Made by a program: the position numbers and the translations under genes. A DNA stretch of 64,000 nucleotides from positions 310,001 to 374,000 of the forward strand of contig NBAY01000015.1 of the NCBI GenBank assembly GCA_002794775.1, in the 5' to 3' direction. This DNA is from Porodaedalea pini. Lineage: Eukaryota; Basidiomycota; Agaricomycetes; Hymenochaetales; Hymenochaetaceae. Under the pieces are notes generated by a model. The model did no database searches. It saw nothing but the letters and a program-made list of their open reading frames with translations, and was not told the DNA's origin. Positions 12,101 through 22,755 of the stretch are shown here, one piece after another. Within the stretch, counting starts at the first letter, position 1; each line of letters begins with the position of its first letter.

Positions 12101-13010
12101 TTAGGCTTGACCCACAATATCTTGTCCATCCCGACGAGCCGGACGGGGAAATCTGTTATTCAGTTAAAGGGCGCGGTAAAGATGTATCTGAAGTATGAGG
12201 GCGCAGGTAAAGACTGGAGGTGAGGATCTTAAACTCGTTTGGTACCTCCCAATACTGACTGTTCACATTCACGTAGCTCCGAGACGACCGTGACGTGGTC
12301 TGCGAACATCTCTTTAACCTCCACCGCCTCTGGTCTGCAGGTACAGCTCCATCCCGCACATATTGTGCCGGACTTCCGTTCCACACATGTTACCCATGGC
12401 GCCCCTGGACACGAGACACAGGCGCAGGCGCTCGAGCAGCTCAAGGCAAAGTTCCCTGACTTCATCGACTTCGCAATACTGCTACGTGAACTGAAGAACG
12501 ACTTGGAAGGCATGTGGGCAGGTGTGCAGGTACACGCACACGAGCTCTGCGTCGCACACCCCGTATTCAATCGTCGTGGTGATCTGCTTCTTGAGCTCAC
12601 CGTCCGTGGCGCTCATGTTGAGAGTGCGTCAAGTGCGAACGGCAGCGCCCGTAAGACGATTAACGGGAAGAGCAGTGTTCTTAGCCTGAACGGTAGTGCA
12701 ACACCTGTCGGCATGAATGGAAACGGAAACGCAACGAGCGAGCATTGGTTTCGACACGGTATGAAGATTCATGAATGATCTCCTTTCGAGTCGCCTCTAA
12801 CTCGTTTATTCCCATCGACTAGTCGTCCACAAGGCAGGAGACGCGATCAACGCTTACTCTCCTTCTATCTCTCGTATGTCTAGCGCCTCGAAAACAACAA
12901 GCTCGAGCTTCGTCTCACAGGAGACAGTCATACGTCAGAGCTCGTCCATCCAGGTCAGTGGCGAGGTCGACGACTACTCTGATCCCGATGGTGTGGAGGA
13001 AGAGCTGTAG
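9126..13010 (+). CDS. Large multi-exon protein with three internal repeats, unknown function
   Basis: I can join ten exons: 9126-9451, 9512-9651, 9706-10222, 10277-10383, 10435-11080, 11144-11298, 11354-12052, 12105-12219, 12277-12758, 12823-13010. All introns are 50-65 bp GT..AG and the phases fit. They total 3375 nt, or 1124 residues plus stop. No known domain is recognised. A module appears three times: a beta-rich segment (about residues 70-98, 292-321, 535-567) followed by an amphipathic segment of the form ALxxYLxxxYxPxxKRAxHxVLY (about 187-214, 386-414, 658-685). Residues 437-452 are rich in Cys and His. There is no signal peptide or clear membrane segment. Truncated copies lie at 12.8-15.1 kb (inverted), 52-53.5 kb and 54-61.6 kb, so it belongs to a locally duplicated family. 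This copy alone is intact. Confidence 0.85.
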
Positions 13011-13690
13011 ATGGTGGTGCCTTGGCTGCTGCTTCTGTTTCCGGGGGTGTTGCGATGATAGGCTACCGTACGTCGAGATGGACTTGTTACAGAATTTGTC
13101 TTAATTGTGCATACTTCCTATTGTCACTAGTTTGTTTTTTCCTTCTGGGGTGTCGCGGATGACTGCATCCAAACAATGACGGTCAGACTAGCAAGGGAAA
13201 TGAGCATGAGAGCTAGGTAATCCCAGTGTCACTTTCTCGTAGAGTTGGGCTTGTCTAATCGTACGCTACATTGCTAAGTGTGCGCTCCCGTAAGCCTAGC
13301 ATACTGAATTGGCTGGAGGGTAGAATTTACTTTTTGCTTCGACACTCCTGCATATACGTAAGTCTACATTGGTTTTTTCATCATTTCCTGCCACTCGGAA
13401 AGAAAGAAGTTCTTCATCTCCTTGCAAGATTCGTACATGTATGGAGGAGGAGCATCGGAAGAAGTCTTTTTTAACAAAGCATACGAAAGTGCGTAAATTT
13501 AAACTGGAATCTATAAAATTTCGTACTGAAGTCCGGCCAATATGATCCAGTTATTTCACAGCACAACAGTGATATAGAAGAGTATGAAGTCAAGAACGAA
13601 AATAGTGAACCAAAGGAATATTAATACTGCGTAAGCTGTGAGTCTGCGGCTACCCTGTGTCATGACTCATGTGTGACTTCGAAGTTACAG
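12823..13690. repeat. Left arm of a large imperfect inverted duplication
   Basis: This arm holds the last exon and 3' flank of the 1124-residue gene followed by a decayed plus-strand copy of the small companion family (about 13500-13680). It pairs with 14170-15085 on the opposite strand. Matching landmarks are the cctgccttgtggac block, the cttaattgtgcata..cttcctat..cactag block, the cagtgtcactttctcg block, and the gaatctataa..ccaat..gatccagtt block. A roughly 480-bp spacer separates the arms. Confidence 0.7.
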
Positions 13691-13732
13691 CAAATTTCAT
13701 ATGTAATTTGGTAGGAACCTTTTGGCTAGCCC

Positions 13733-13948
13733 ATGCAGCCGTGCGGTGCTCTAATTTGTTTGATATGGGCTCTCTCTTCCGGCAGACTACTAAGCATCAT
13801 CACATCTTTCCGACTAGATTCTTCCTTCCTTAATACATATGTTCTAACAAATTACCGGGATCCAAGATCCCGTTCTTCCAATAATCCCATCCTTGCAGGA
13901 AGTGCACCACCTGTCTTGTTTTAAGAAGCTTCTTTACGATCCTGGGCC
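13733..13948 (+). repeat. Segment repeated at 63156-63370 (companion segment C)
   Basis: About 215 bp are strongly similar to the reverse complement of 63156-63370. In both copies the segment ends in the same ga(a)gct..ctttatgatcctgggcc junction, but what follows differs. Here it runs into the minus-strand companion gene, while at 63 kb it runs into the 3' flank of the 1124-residue gene. The 63-residue open frame on it has no recognisable domain. Confidence 0.55.
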
Positions 13949-14320
13949 TCCTTCGAGGTAGACCATTCGTTGACAGCCTCATAAAACCTCCTTATAGCAA
14001 ACACCTTGCCTAGATGAGCGGGTCCAGCTACCTCCAAGACGACGTTCTGCGGCTGCGGCTTGTTGAATAGGTGCTTCATTTTACCTTTGCTGCTACTTCC
14101 CTCACTGCCAATGTCTGCTTTCTTCAACACTGGTAGTCACGGTGAATAAAAGCATTTGTTAACCTCGAAGTCATACATAACACAAGGTAGCCGTAGACTC
14201 ACAGCGCAGGCGGAACTCCTTTACTGTACCATTGTCGTCCATGACTTCATAGGATTCTATGGCACAGTTGTGCTCTGAAGCAACTGGATCGTATTGGCTG
14301 GACTTAAGTACGCTGGGTTA
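13921..14320 (-). pseudogene. Small companion-family gene, copy 1 (partial)
   Basis: On the minus strand an exon-like piece at about 14320-14205 contains the motif YDPVASEHNCA. A GT..AG intron of roughly 75 bp links it to a 70-residue exon ending at 13921. The same two-exon arrangement recurs at 51203-51660 and 62238-62700, with SEHNCA or SKHNCA, YGLRC or FRLRC at the exon end, and an LKKAD/LKRGD start plus Ser/Lys-rich stretch in exon 2. No start exon is evident. The family is not recognised, but conservation of frame across three copies suggests a once-functional protein. Confidence 0.45.
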
Positions 14321-15085
14321 TAGATTCCAGTTCAAAATTACGCACTGTCGGATGCTTTATCATAAAAGAAGTTCGCCTGCATATTGGTGCGAGTCTTGCA
14401 AGGAGATGGAGAACCTCTTTCTTTCCGAGTGGCAGGAAAAAATGAATTATCCAACACAGATTTATATGCAGGAGTGGGGAGTAAAGTAAGTTGCTGATTA
14501 TGCCCCATTCCGCCCATCAGCCGGATCAGTAAGTACGCTAGGATCACGCCTAAAAAAGTAATCAACAGCCTAATCACGTAGCTTAGCGGATGTATACTAG
14601 CGGAGTCTAATACATTTGATACGCTTATACAAGCCCAATTTTGCGAGAAAGTGACACTGGGATTGATCTGGCTCTCATACTTATTTCCTTTCGCTAGCCT
14701 GATCATTACTGCTCACCAGTAAACGCAATCACGCGCAACACCCCGGAAGGCAAAAACAAACTACTAACTAGTGGCGATAGGAAGTAAGTACAATTAAGAC
14801 TGGCTCTGTAGCGAGTCCATCTCGACGTACGGTAGCCTATCATCGCAACACCCCCGGAAACAGAAATAGAAGCCCAGGAACCACCATCCACAGCTCTTTC
14901 TCCGCACCGTTGGACTCAGAGTAGTCTTCGGCCTCGCCACTGATACGGATGGACGAGCTCTGACGCGTAACTGCGTTGTGTGAGAGGAAGCTCGAGCTTG
15001 TTGTTTTCGAGACGCTAGACATACGAGAGATAGAAGGAGAGTAAGCGTTGATCGCGTCTCCTGCCTTGTGGACAACTAAGCCATG
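14170..15085. repeat. Right arm of the large inverted duplication
   Basis: This arm is the reverse complement of 12823-13690. From 14713 to 15078 it holds a copy of the final exon and 3' flank of the 1124-residue gene on the minus strand. The copied coding end (14900-15070) is still similar to the intact gene, but no upstream exons follow. The arm stops close to the foldback element at 15091. Confidence 0.7.
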
Positions 15086-15090
15086 AAGAT

Positions 15091-16138
15091 TACTGCCCTT
15101 TGCAGAAGTATTGTCACACGTGATTTCACTGATTTTCGTGCCATGAGAGCCTCAAAACACAAACATTTTCATATCTCAACCAAAAGTTGACCTTTTTGCA
15201 TCATCTAAGTTGATAAATTCATTTTTTATCTCATCTTTCATATTTAAACAAGAGTGATAACAAATAGTCAAAATTGGAGTCCAAAACAGCACAAATGCTG
15301 TTTTTGAACCCATTTCCCTTGTTCATTTTTTCCTGTACTCAGATTTCACTCTACAGTGCTCCAGACCAGCACAGAATTCCAGTATTAGTCTATTATGAAT
15401 TTACAGATTGATTCTGAGATGTGTTGTGAGGTGGATGTGCTGAATTGGTGCATGCCTAAAACACACAAATCCCCTCTGTTTCTGCAAGCCCCCCAGCCCC
15501 CAGGAAAAATTCTTCTCAACTAAGTTCATGCATGTAAATTCATTCAAAGTGTATTGGAACAGATTTGAGCAGCATCCATGGATACAGGCTTGCTTCATGA
15601 ATCAGGGATATGTTCACAAGAATAGTGCATACAGTCAGAATCTGGTACTCAATTCAGCTCACTGGTTGATGCTAGAGCCCTTTGAATGAATTTACATGCA
15701 TGAACTTAGTTGAGAAGAATTTTTCCTGGGGGCTGGGGGGCTTGCAGAAACAGAGGGGATTTGTGTGTTTTAGGCATGCACCAATTCAGCACATCCACCT
15801 CACAACACATCTCAGAATCAATCTGTAAATTCATAATAGACTAATACTGGAATTCTGTGCTGGTCTGGAGCACTGTAGAGTGAAATCTGAGTACAGGAAA
15901 AAATGAACAAGGGAAATGGGTTCAAAAACAGCATTTGTGCTGTTTTGGACTCCAATTTTGACTATTTGTTATCACTCTTGTTTAAATATGAAAGATGAGA
16001 TAAAAAATGAATTTATCAACTTAGATGATGCAAAAAGGTCAACTTTTGGTTGAGATATGAAAATGTTTGTGTTTTGAGGCTCTCATGGCACGAAAATCAG
16101 TGAAATCACGTGTGACAATACTTCTGAAAAGGGCAGTA
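15091..16138. mobile_element. Long foldback element, family 1, TA target duplication
   Basis: Two arms of about 460 bp (15091-15555 and 15679-16138) are near-perfect inverted repeats around a loop of about 120 bp. The outer ends match the short element at 1490-1786, and a TA dinucleotide flanks both sides. There are no coding frames beyond shadows. The arms are far better preserved than those of the other foldbacks, so this copy is probably recent. It sits at the edge of the inverted copy of the 1124-residue gene. Confidence 0.9.
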
Positions 16139-17715
16139 ATGGTCTGCCAGAACAAAGAGATCAGCTGGCTTCATAATGCAACAGTGTGCACATGTCAGTA
16201 GTCCCATCAATAAAGAATAGAGCTTAGCTATGTAACAAATTGTGGAGTTGTGGTGTAACAACCATTGAATTTCTAAGTGTACCAGTAATGGGGGTGGGCA
16301 ATCCTCAAGTGCATGCCATGACTTCCCATGAGTCACAGCATGCAATGCTGAGCCTCTTGGTGATGCAAAAAGTGTAGCTTGAAAACCTCACTTTTTGTGA
16401 GCTTCATATCTCCCTCCACATGTAATTAAAAATAGAAAAAAAATCATAATACAATACAAATGAACAAATCCTTCAAAATGGACAGAAGAATTTTTCTGAG
16501 CTCCAGTATTTATTGAAATACAGTGAATCCTTGAGCCAAATCGGCTATATCACAATGAATAATTTGTTTTGAACAAATTCCTCTGTCCATTTTGTATATT
16601 AACTACTTATATACAAGTTATACTATTGAGTTAAGTCTATATAGGATGTGGTGAAATACGAGTGAGCTGGCCAGAGGTGAAGGTATATAGTCACAGTACA
16701 CATTTAGTCACATCTGGTCACAGCGGGGATGGATGTGTCTCAATGTGTTCGATGTGTTGGGATTCTGTATGCACAAGTTCATTAGTGCAAAGTAAGTCTT
16801 TGTTTACAGGTATTATCGGAGCGAATTGACTCACCTATCATATTCCAGATGCCCCAAACTAACCATCAAGTGCTCATTCTGCAGCAAGCCCAGCTGTTGT
16901 GGCTCCAACCTGAGGAAAGAGCTCAAGCACCCCTCCCCTCCCCATACCCTCTTGTTAGGATCCCAAGTGTGTACACCCCTTTCTCCCTTTCTTTCATCAT
17001 CTTCACTCTCACCAACGTCCCTTCCCCCCTTCCCCACTGGACTCTTCCCTTTGACGCTCCTTCCTGGATGTCACCTGACTTATCAATCATGTGACCCTTG
17101 CACATGGTTGCAGGTGACATTGTCCACTCGTTAGTAAGTCATGTTCTGCAATGTTCCATCACATTCTGTTAGGGTTGGGTGAATATTCCAATTCTTTAAC
17201 CACGAAGGTGTTGCCTTCCAGACTGTATGGTCCTCTGAGTGGTGTATTACCGAGACGACTTTACTGATCTTCAACCGATCCCATAACCAGCTTCTCCTTT
17301 GCTGCTCTTATCAGGTAGAACCTGAGGTTGGTATTGAAAGTACTTAGTTACAGCAGATAGGGGAGGAAATGCCCTAGAGGGTCGAGAGACGTTCAGTTAT
17401 GCTGTGATGTTGTCTAGGAGGCAAACTGCGAGGCTTGGCATAGCCGAGATGCACTCAACCAGACTTGGCTCTGTGGACAATGAGAGGAACCTTCTAAGCA
17501 TGGCATAGCTGAGGGTCTACTCAATCAAAGTCAATCCTTATTCAACTTGGGACAAATCCTCAACCCAGTTTATGGGGCAGACTCGTTATTCAACCAAGGA
17601 GGATATTACACAGTGGTAGTTATAGATGTAGAGGTAGGGGTAAGAAGATAGCTTATGCGGGTAGCTAAAACCGTACTGTAAAAGCGATAGAGAATGGGGA
17701 TCTGGGGTGCTAGCT
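16139..17715. other. Intergenic, repeat-like AT-rich region
   Basis: No gene is supported. A Cys-rich plus-strand frame at 16826-17134 has no recognisable family. Positions 16380-16620 are AT-rich with short inverted motifs but no clear element ends. Confidence 0.4.
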
Positions 17716-18151
17716 CATCACGAAAAAGTCTAAAATCTTGCATGGGCTTACATAGCCGTAGAAGATAGTAAATTATGTAAAATTTGTATATTATGTACAA
17801 GAGAATCTAGCGCAGCTTCAAAATGATCAGAAATGTACAAGTTGCCGCAAGATCGCCGCAAGTCTAATGCATATTGCCAAGTTAGGTCATACTGATCGTC
17901 ACTTACAAGAATGGCCGGCCCTGAAGAAATATAGAAGAGAATACGGCGCAGCTTCAAAATGACATGGGAATATCTTACTTGTGGTTCTTGTCGTGTCTGG
18001 TAGAGTTCTTATATAAGGTCTGCAAGTCGTTATACGAGGCCGAAAGTCTACTGGTTCATTATCACACCATTTGAATAATATAATAATAATGTATTTCTAT
18101 TGCATCATTTATTGTACAATTGAATTGTTCAAAATCGTAGCCGCGTCAAAA

Positions 18152-19900
18152 TTATAGATAAAAGCAAAAGAAGAATAAAGAATCCAGGTTTGACGGTGTC
18201 CACAGGCGAAGTGAGGTGCAGGTTATAACTGCGACGAGTCGAGCAGGTCCTCGAACCGGAAGTGCGTCCATTCGCTCACCGTCCGGCCCCATCCCATCCA
18301 TCCCACCACCCATCGAGCCCATGGGACTCATCGACCCCATTGAGCCGAAGGCCGTCCACGGCGGCAGCCCCATGTCCAGTCCGATGTCCATTTCACAGAA
18401 TACATTCTGACTCTGCGTCTCCTGGTTCTGACCATGCGAGGAATTTGTGGCAGATTCGTCGCCGTCGCACAGCGTCTGCATCACCCACGCTGGCAAGCCG
18501 TAGTCGACCCACTCGCCAGCAACTGGCGGATCTGGTGACTCAGGCAGCCCGTGCGGCAATGCGCGCTGACCCGGCACTTGAAGCTGTCCACCTGGCGATT
18601 GGCCAGTTGGCGAAGAGAATTGACCAGGGAGGAAGAGACGCGAGGACGAGGAGGAAGGAGGTGTTGGTGCGGAAAGCGGATCACCTGAAGAGGTTGAAGG
18701 CTCGCTAGGAATTTTGAGCTGCGTGAGCGTGCGAGGGCGAGGCTAAGCGGCGACAGGCACCTGCTCCTCGTATACCTGAAACATGGTATAGCATGCTACG
18801 AAGAAGGGCAGAAAAACACACCTGCATCTCGCTGCCAGCAGTCGAGAAATCGGGAACCTGCCCTGGCATACCGTAGCTCATGGACTGCAGATGCGAGTTC
18901 GGGAACTGGAAACCGCTCATTCCACCAAATTCCCCCTCTCTTTCCTGGCTGTGGCCGTTCATCTGCAACCGCTGCTCGTCTTCGTTGCCCTCGTGCGTCG
19001 CAGGCGAGCCAACCGCCGAGCTTTTGTTCAAACCAGGCGCCGTCTCAAGCAGCCTCGGGATCTTGATTGTAGGAGGCGCAGGCGGGTAGAGGTCGGCTGT
19101 CATCGTCGGTGGCCGGTGCACCCGGTGCGCTCGTCGAACGGCTTCGAGCGGCGATTCTGCGGGAGGACAAAGCTAAGTGGTCCGGGAACCAAGCTTTGGG
19201 CTGTCTGAGTCGGGATCTGCGCGGAAAGCGAGTGTCCGTGTCCATGCCCGTGTCCACCGTGGTGCGAGTGCGAGTAGGAATACGTGTTGAGCAGGCCGGA
19301 TTCGAGAGAGAAGCTCGCAAGAGCGTTGCCCGTGTCGATCGTAAGGCTCACTCCTGATCTAGAACCAGACGCGTAAGAGAACAAGGGCATCGAGAGGCTC
19401 AGTGCGAGCGAGAGTGTCTGACCTTGACCCTGGCCCTGCGATCCTCCAATTCGCTCATGTCGAAGTCCGCGAGATCCACCATCTCGGCTTCGTGCACGCT
19501 ACCGCACCCACCATTCGCAGAGCCATACGGACCATAGAGAGACCCGTCGGCGGAGAGCGAGTCGAGCTCGCTGAAATCTTCCGAATCGACGGTCGATGCA
19601 GATGAGAGGGCACTCATGGTGCTGGTGGTGCTGGTAGTGGAGCACAAGGAACTGTTGCGGGCACGCGCGCTGGAACCGCGCACACAGCTGCTCGACTTGG
19701 TACGGTCACCACGCTCCTTCCCATCCTTCTCCTTCTTCACCTTCCCGCCCGCCGTCGACTCTGCTTTGCCCTTCTTCTCCTTGACAGTGCGTGTGGGCTG
19801 ATAGACGTACCAAGCGAGACTGTCCCAGTACTTGTGGACTAGAGGCCAGTTAGACGAACTGTCTGTATACAGGGGCTACTCACCAATTTGAGTGGCATGA
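18152..19900 (-). pseudogene. Unknown Ser/Gly-rich gene inside 5-kb element, copy 2
   Basis: The minus-strand frames run from an upstream KYWDSLAWYVYQPT piece near 19800-19840. They continue through a Lys/Ser-rich stretch (19620-19760), an acidic LADFDMSE motif (about 19450), a His/Gly-rich stretch (about 19240-19270), a Ser/Gln-rich part (18830-18960), and a Met/Gly-rich tail (18250-18400). Frame changes between the pieces could be introns or damage; I could not build a single clean model. The family is not recognised. The gene is divergent from the cyclin-like gene, with the shared upstream region at about 19900-20160. Confidence 0.45.
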
Positions 19901-20159
19901 GCTTATCTGACCTCTGTTTCCATCTACATTTTGACTAACATGCTCATTATATTCCAAAGACTGTGTGGACTTACTTTTGATGTGCTTGACAGATTTGCGA
20001 CCGAGGGAGAGGCAGGCGATGGTGGTGGGAGAAAGCAAAGTGCAGCGACGCGTCGAGCACGTCTCGACGCGTTTTCTAAGTCCGCATTTTCTAAGTCCGC
20101 TAAGTGGTGAATCTTGTCTGATGCTCGTGTCCACCATCAGCATCCCAACCCTCAAGAAT

Positions 20160-21660
20160 CCACTTATTTAATCAAACAGCTGCATCCGTGTACTCCATCT
20201 CTCCTGTTAGTACTGCCTCTACCTTCTCCCAATCCCCGCACCCACTCTCGGCGCTGCAGCAAGCGGCGCCTCAACCGTTGAAACAACCTCAAATCCCGAA
20301 GACGCACCCAGCAAAAGCAAACTACGTGGCTTCCTTGGTCGGCAAGTCAAGCATTCTAATTGTCGGCAACCTTCCGAGGCGCGCACGCAAAGTCAATAGA
20401 TAAATTGGTTTTGTCCTGTTTCCCTAACTGACGTGCTCAACTCTAGATCAAGCTGTGAAAAGCCTGACCGATATTTGGCACCCCGAGAACATCCCAGTCG
20501 TCTTTTCAACTCAAACAGATATCACGACGGTGACGAAACAGCCGCCGTCTCTCAACGCCAACCACTAAAACATCAATTGGTTCAACTTCCTCGCCCTATT
20601 CACCCATCACGCTTTCCTCGCCTCTTCCCCCTGCCCCATCCGACCCACCACACGCTTCAACAACAACGTCAGTCGTTTTCCCATCTGCCTTTCTCGCCGA
20701 GAATTTCGGCAGCAATGCCGCAACCGTCGTGTCCAAGAAGGATCTCGTTCCGATCGAAACATTTGTACAGGTCCTCCACCGTTCACGCACAACATGCAGC
20801 GTCCTGCAGTCGGCGCTCTGCTACATCAAGGCGGTGCGAGGGAAGGTGCCAGAGCTCGTGGAGCAAGAGAGGCTCGGCACGGGAGTGAGAGGCGAGCCGG
20901 AGTTGGATAAGAGGATCGTGAAGGAAGACGAGGCGTCTGCCTCGTCGAAGGCGAATACCTCTTTGGACACGTCCAACCTCTGCGGCCTTCCGACGGAATT
21001 GATATCAAAGGACCCTTTCGACGCATCGTGTGTGCCGACAGTCCTCCAGATGGGCGCTTCGCTTCCATTAACTCAGTAGATGCAGACTCAAAGGCAGTCT
21101 AACGACAAGCGTCGCAAGATTCCGGCAAAACAGCTCACGCCGCTGTCACCTCTTCCCTTGCCGCTCCTCTGCCCGCGGCGCATCTTCCTCGCCGCGCTCA
21201 TTCTAGCATCAAAAATCTTACAGGATCGATGCTGTTCGAATCGTGCATGGGTAAAGCTCTCCAGTCTCCCACTGCGAGAGGTTGGACACTGCGAACGTGC
21301 ATTCGGCGATGCGTTTGGGTGGCGTCTCTCGGTCGGCAAGAGTTCAACGCTGCCGCAGGAAGAGAACTCGCGCAGTATGCAACACACGAAAAGCGATGGT
21401 ACAATCGCATTTGGATCGTCTCCGGTTTCTGCAATGCGCAACGCGATGCACTTTCCGAGTCCACCTTGTCGGATGCAGGCACAAGTTCGGAATTTGGCTG
21501 TGCGCAGACGAAGGCAGGCATGGCAAATAGAGTACTCAGAAGTGGTCCATGCTGGATAGCCTCACGACTGTTGATCTCGGGCTTGGGCTCGGGCTCGGTG
21601 GTCATGTATAGGCTGATGCAACGACTTTCGCGACTTATGGATTTAGATGCGTAGGATATG
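20160..21660 (+). pseudogene. Pcl/Pho80-like cyclin pseudogene, copy 2
   Basis: Recognisable pieces of a fungal Pcl-type cyclin occur in order. These are the N-terminal DQAV-SL-DIWHP block after an AG acceptor (about 20450), the VLHRSRTTCSVLQSALCYI block (20772-20826), an acidic linker (20870-20950), and the cyclin-box core CPRRIFLAALILASK..LQDRC.SNRAW.KL (about 21172-21258) followed by CERAFGDAFGWRL (21289-21330). Such cyclins bind Pho85-class kinases. The pieces fall in different frames and no uninterrupted model exists, so I call it a pseudogene. The intron donor near 20400 appears mutated (AT in place of GT). Confidence 0.7.
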
Positions 21661-22755
21661 GGTGCGGACTACTGGTCTGGGCTACGCTGAGTTGGACTGT
21701 GCGGAGCTTGAGGGCCTTTCTTCGCTTGTTGTCGGGCGCTTGCTCGCGATCGCAGAGGCCTTCGCTCTTGTCGGTACGGCTTCGGCGCGCCTTCCACCTT
21801 GTACTCTCTTCTCTCCTCTTTTCTAAATTTCCTAGCAATACATGTGTCTCTTACACCCTTCCCTCCAACCGTACACCCAAGTATCTCATTCATCCATCCA
21901 TTTGTGCGGCGCGACTTGTCCATTCACCATACACGGTCTCCTCTTCCTTTTCTCTCCTCGATTTTGTAATTCGGCTCGTATCTTCCGTAGATCTCTTTTT
22001 TCCTTCTCTTTACTTCATTGACTCGACTCTTGTTACTTCTATTATTCCATGTGCTCGAGCCCTTGCGAAGCATTTTCTCTATATTATACTACTGTCTCGT
22101 CTCATCATCCGCTTTTCAGCCTTTCGGCTCTCAAGTTTTAGTGCTGGATTGGCGGCCCGAAAGGGGCAAGTGGGTTTGAATTCCCACCGTGTGTGCATCT
22201 CACCTGAAAACAAAGCAAATCTTGGACAGTGATTGAAGAGCTGATATCTGAAATGAGTGGATGATCAGACAAAAACACTATGATTAATGCACTACAGTTT
22301 AGACATTAGATTTTGGAAGGACATATAAGTGGCATATAATACAAGAAAAATAAGTGTGCATTTCCTGTAAGCATCTATCTGACTTGTATTTATCTTGTAT
22401 CCTATGTGAAGGCTAATAAGAATATGATATACTGACTGACATGCTGACACCCAACATATAAACTGGTGAAGAGCCTTCCGGCTCCATTGTCAGGCATAAT
22501 CAGTAGAATAAATACATTACAGCTCAGACATCAGACTTTCAGAGGGCATATAATCAGAATACAAAATGATAAAAGTATAGTATATTTTTTGTAATTATCT
22601 ATCTGTCTTGTATATGCCTTGTATTGCACCAAAACTCTTGTAACGAGCTTGTATCCGACTCGAAGACATTTTGGCACATGACAAGCTGACTAACAGACTT
22701 TTATTACCTTACAAGGTATACAAGGCTATACAGGCGATGCGACTTTTTCGTGATG

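Larger units (their letters stand above)
17716..22755. mobile_element. 5-kb TIR element, copy 2, carrying host-gene fragments
   Basis: The element begins CATCACGAAAAAGTC and ends with its exact reverse complement, a perfect 15-bp terminal inverted repeat. Length is 5040 bp and CT lies immediately outside both ends. It aligns with 1795-6831 and is better preserved: many CpG sites kept here are TpG or CpA in copy 1. Cargo is the minus-strand unrecognised gene (18152-19900) and the plus-strand cyclin-like gene (20160-21660). Relative to copy 1 it has lost about 600 bp of the cyclin 3' part, but keeps about 570 bp of downstream flank (21660-22230) absent from copy 1. Confidence 0.8.

Noticed and set aside
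1490..16138. CRISPR-like or tandem repeat arrays
   Set aside because: The inverted-repeat structures are foldback transposons with TA duplications. No regularly spaced short direct repeats occur.
16826..17134. Cys-rich frame resembling a zinc finger
   Set aside because: The Cys spacing (SFCSKPSCCGS) fits no standard finger and the rest is low-complexity Pro/Ser.
22140..22200. Possible tRNA T-arm (GTGGGTTTGAATTCCCAC)
   Set aside because: I could not fold an acceptor stem, D-arm or anticodon arm around it. The loop is one base too long for a standard T-loop, so it is probably chance.
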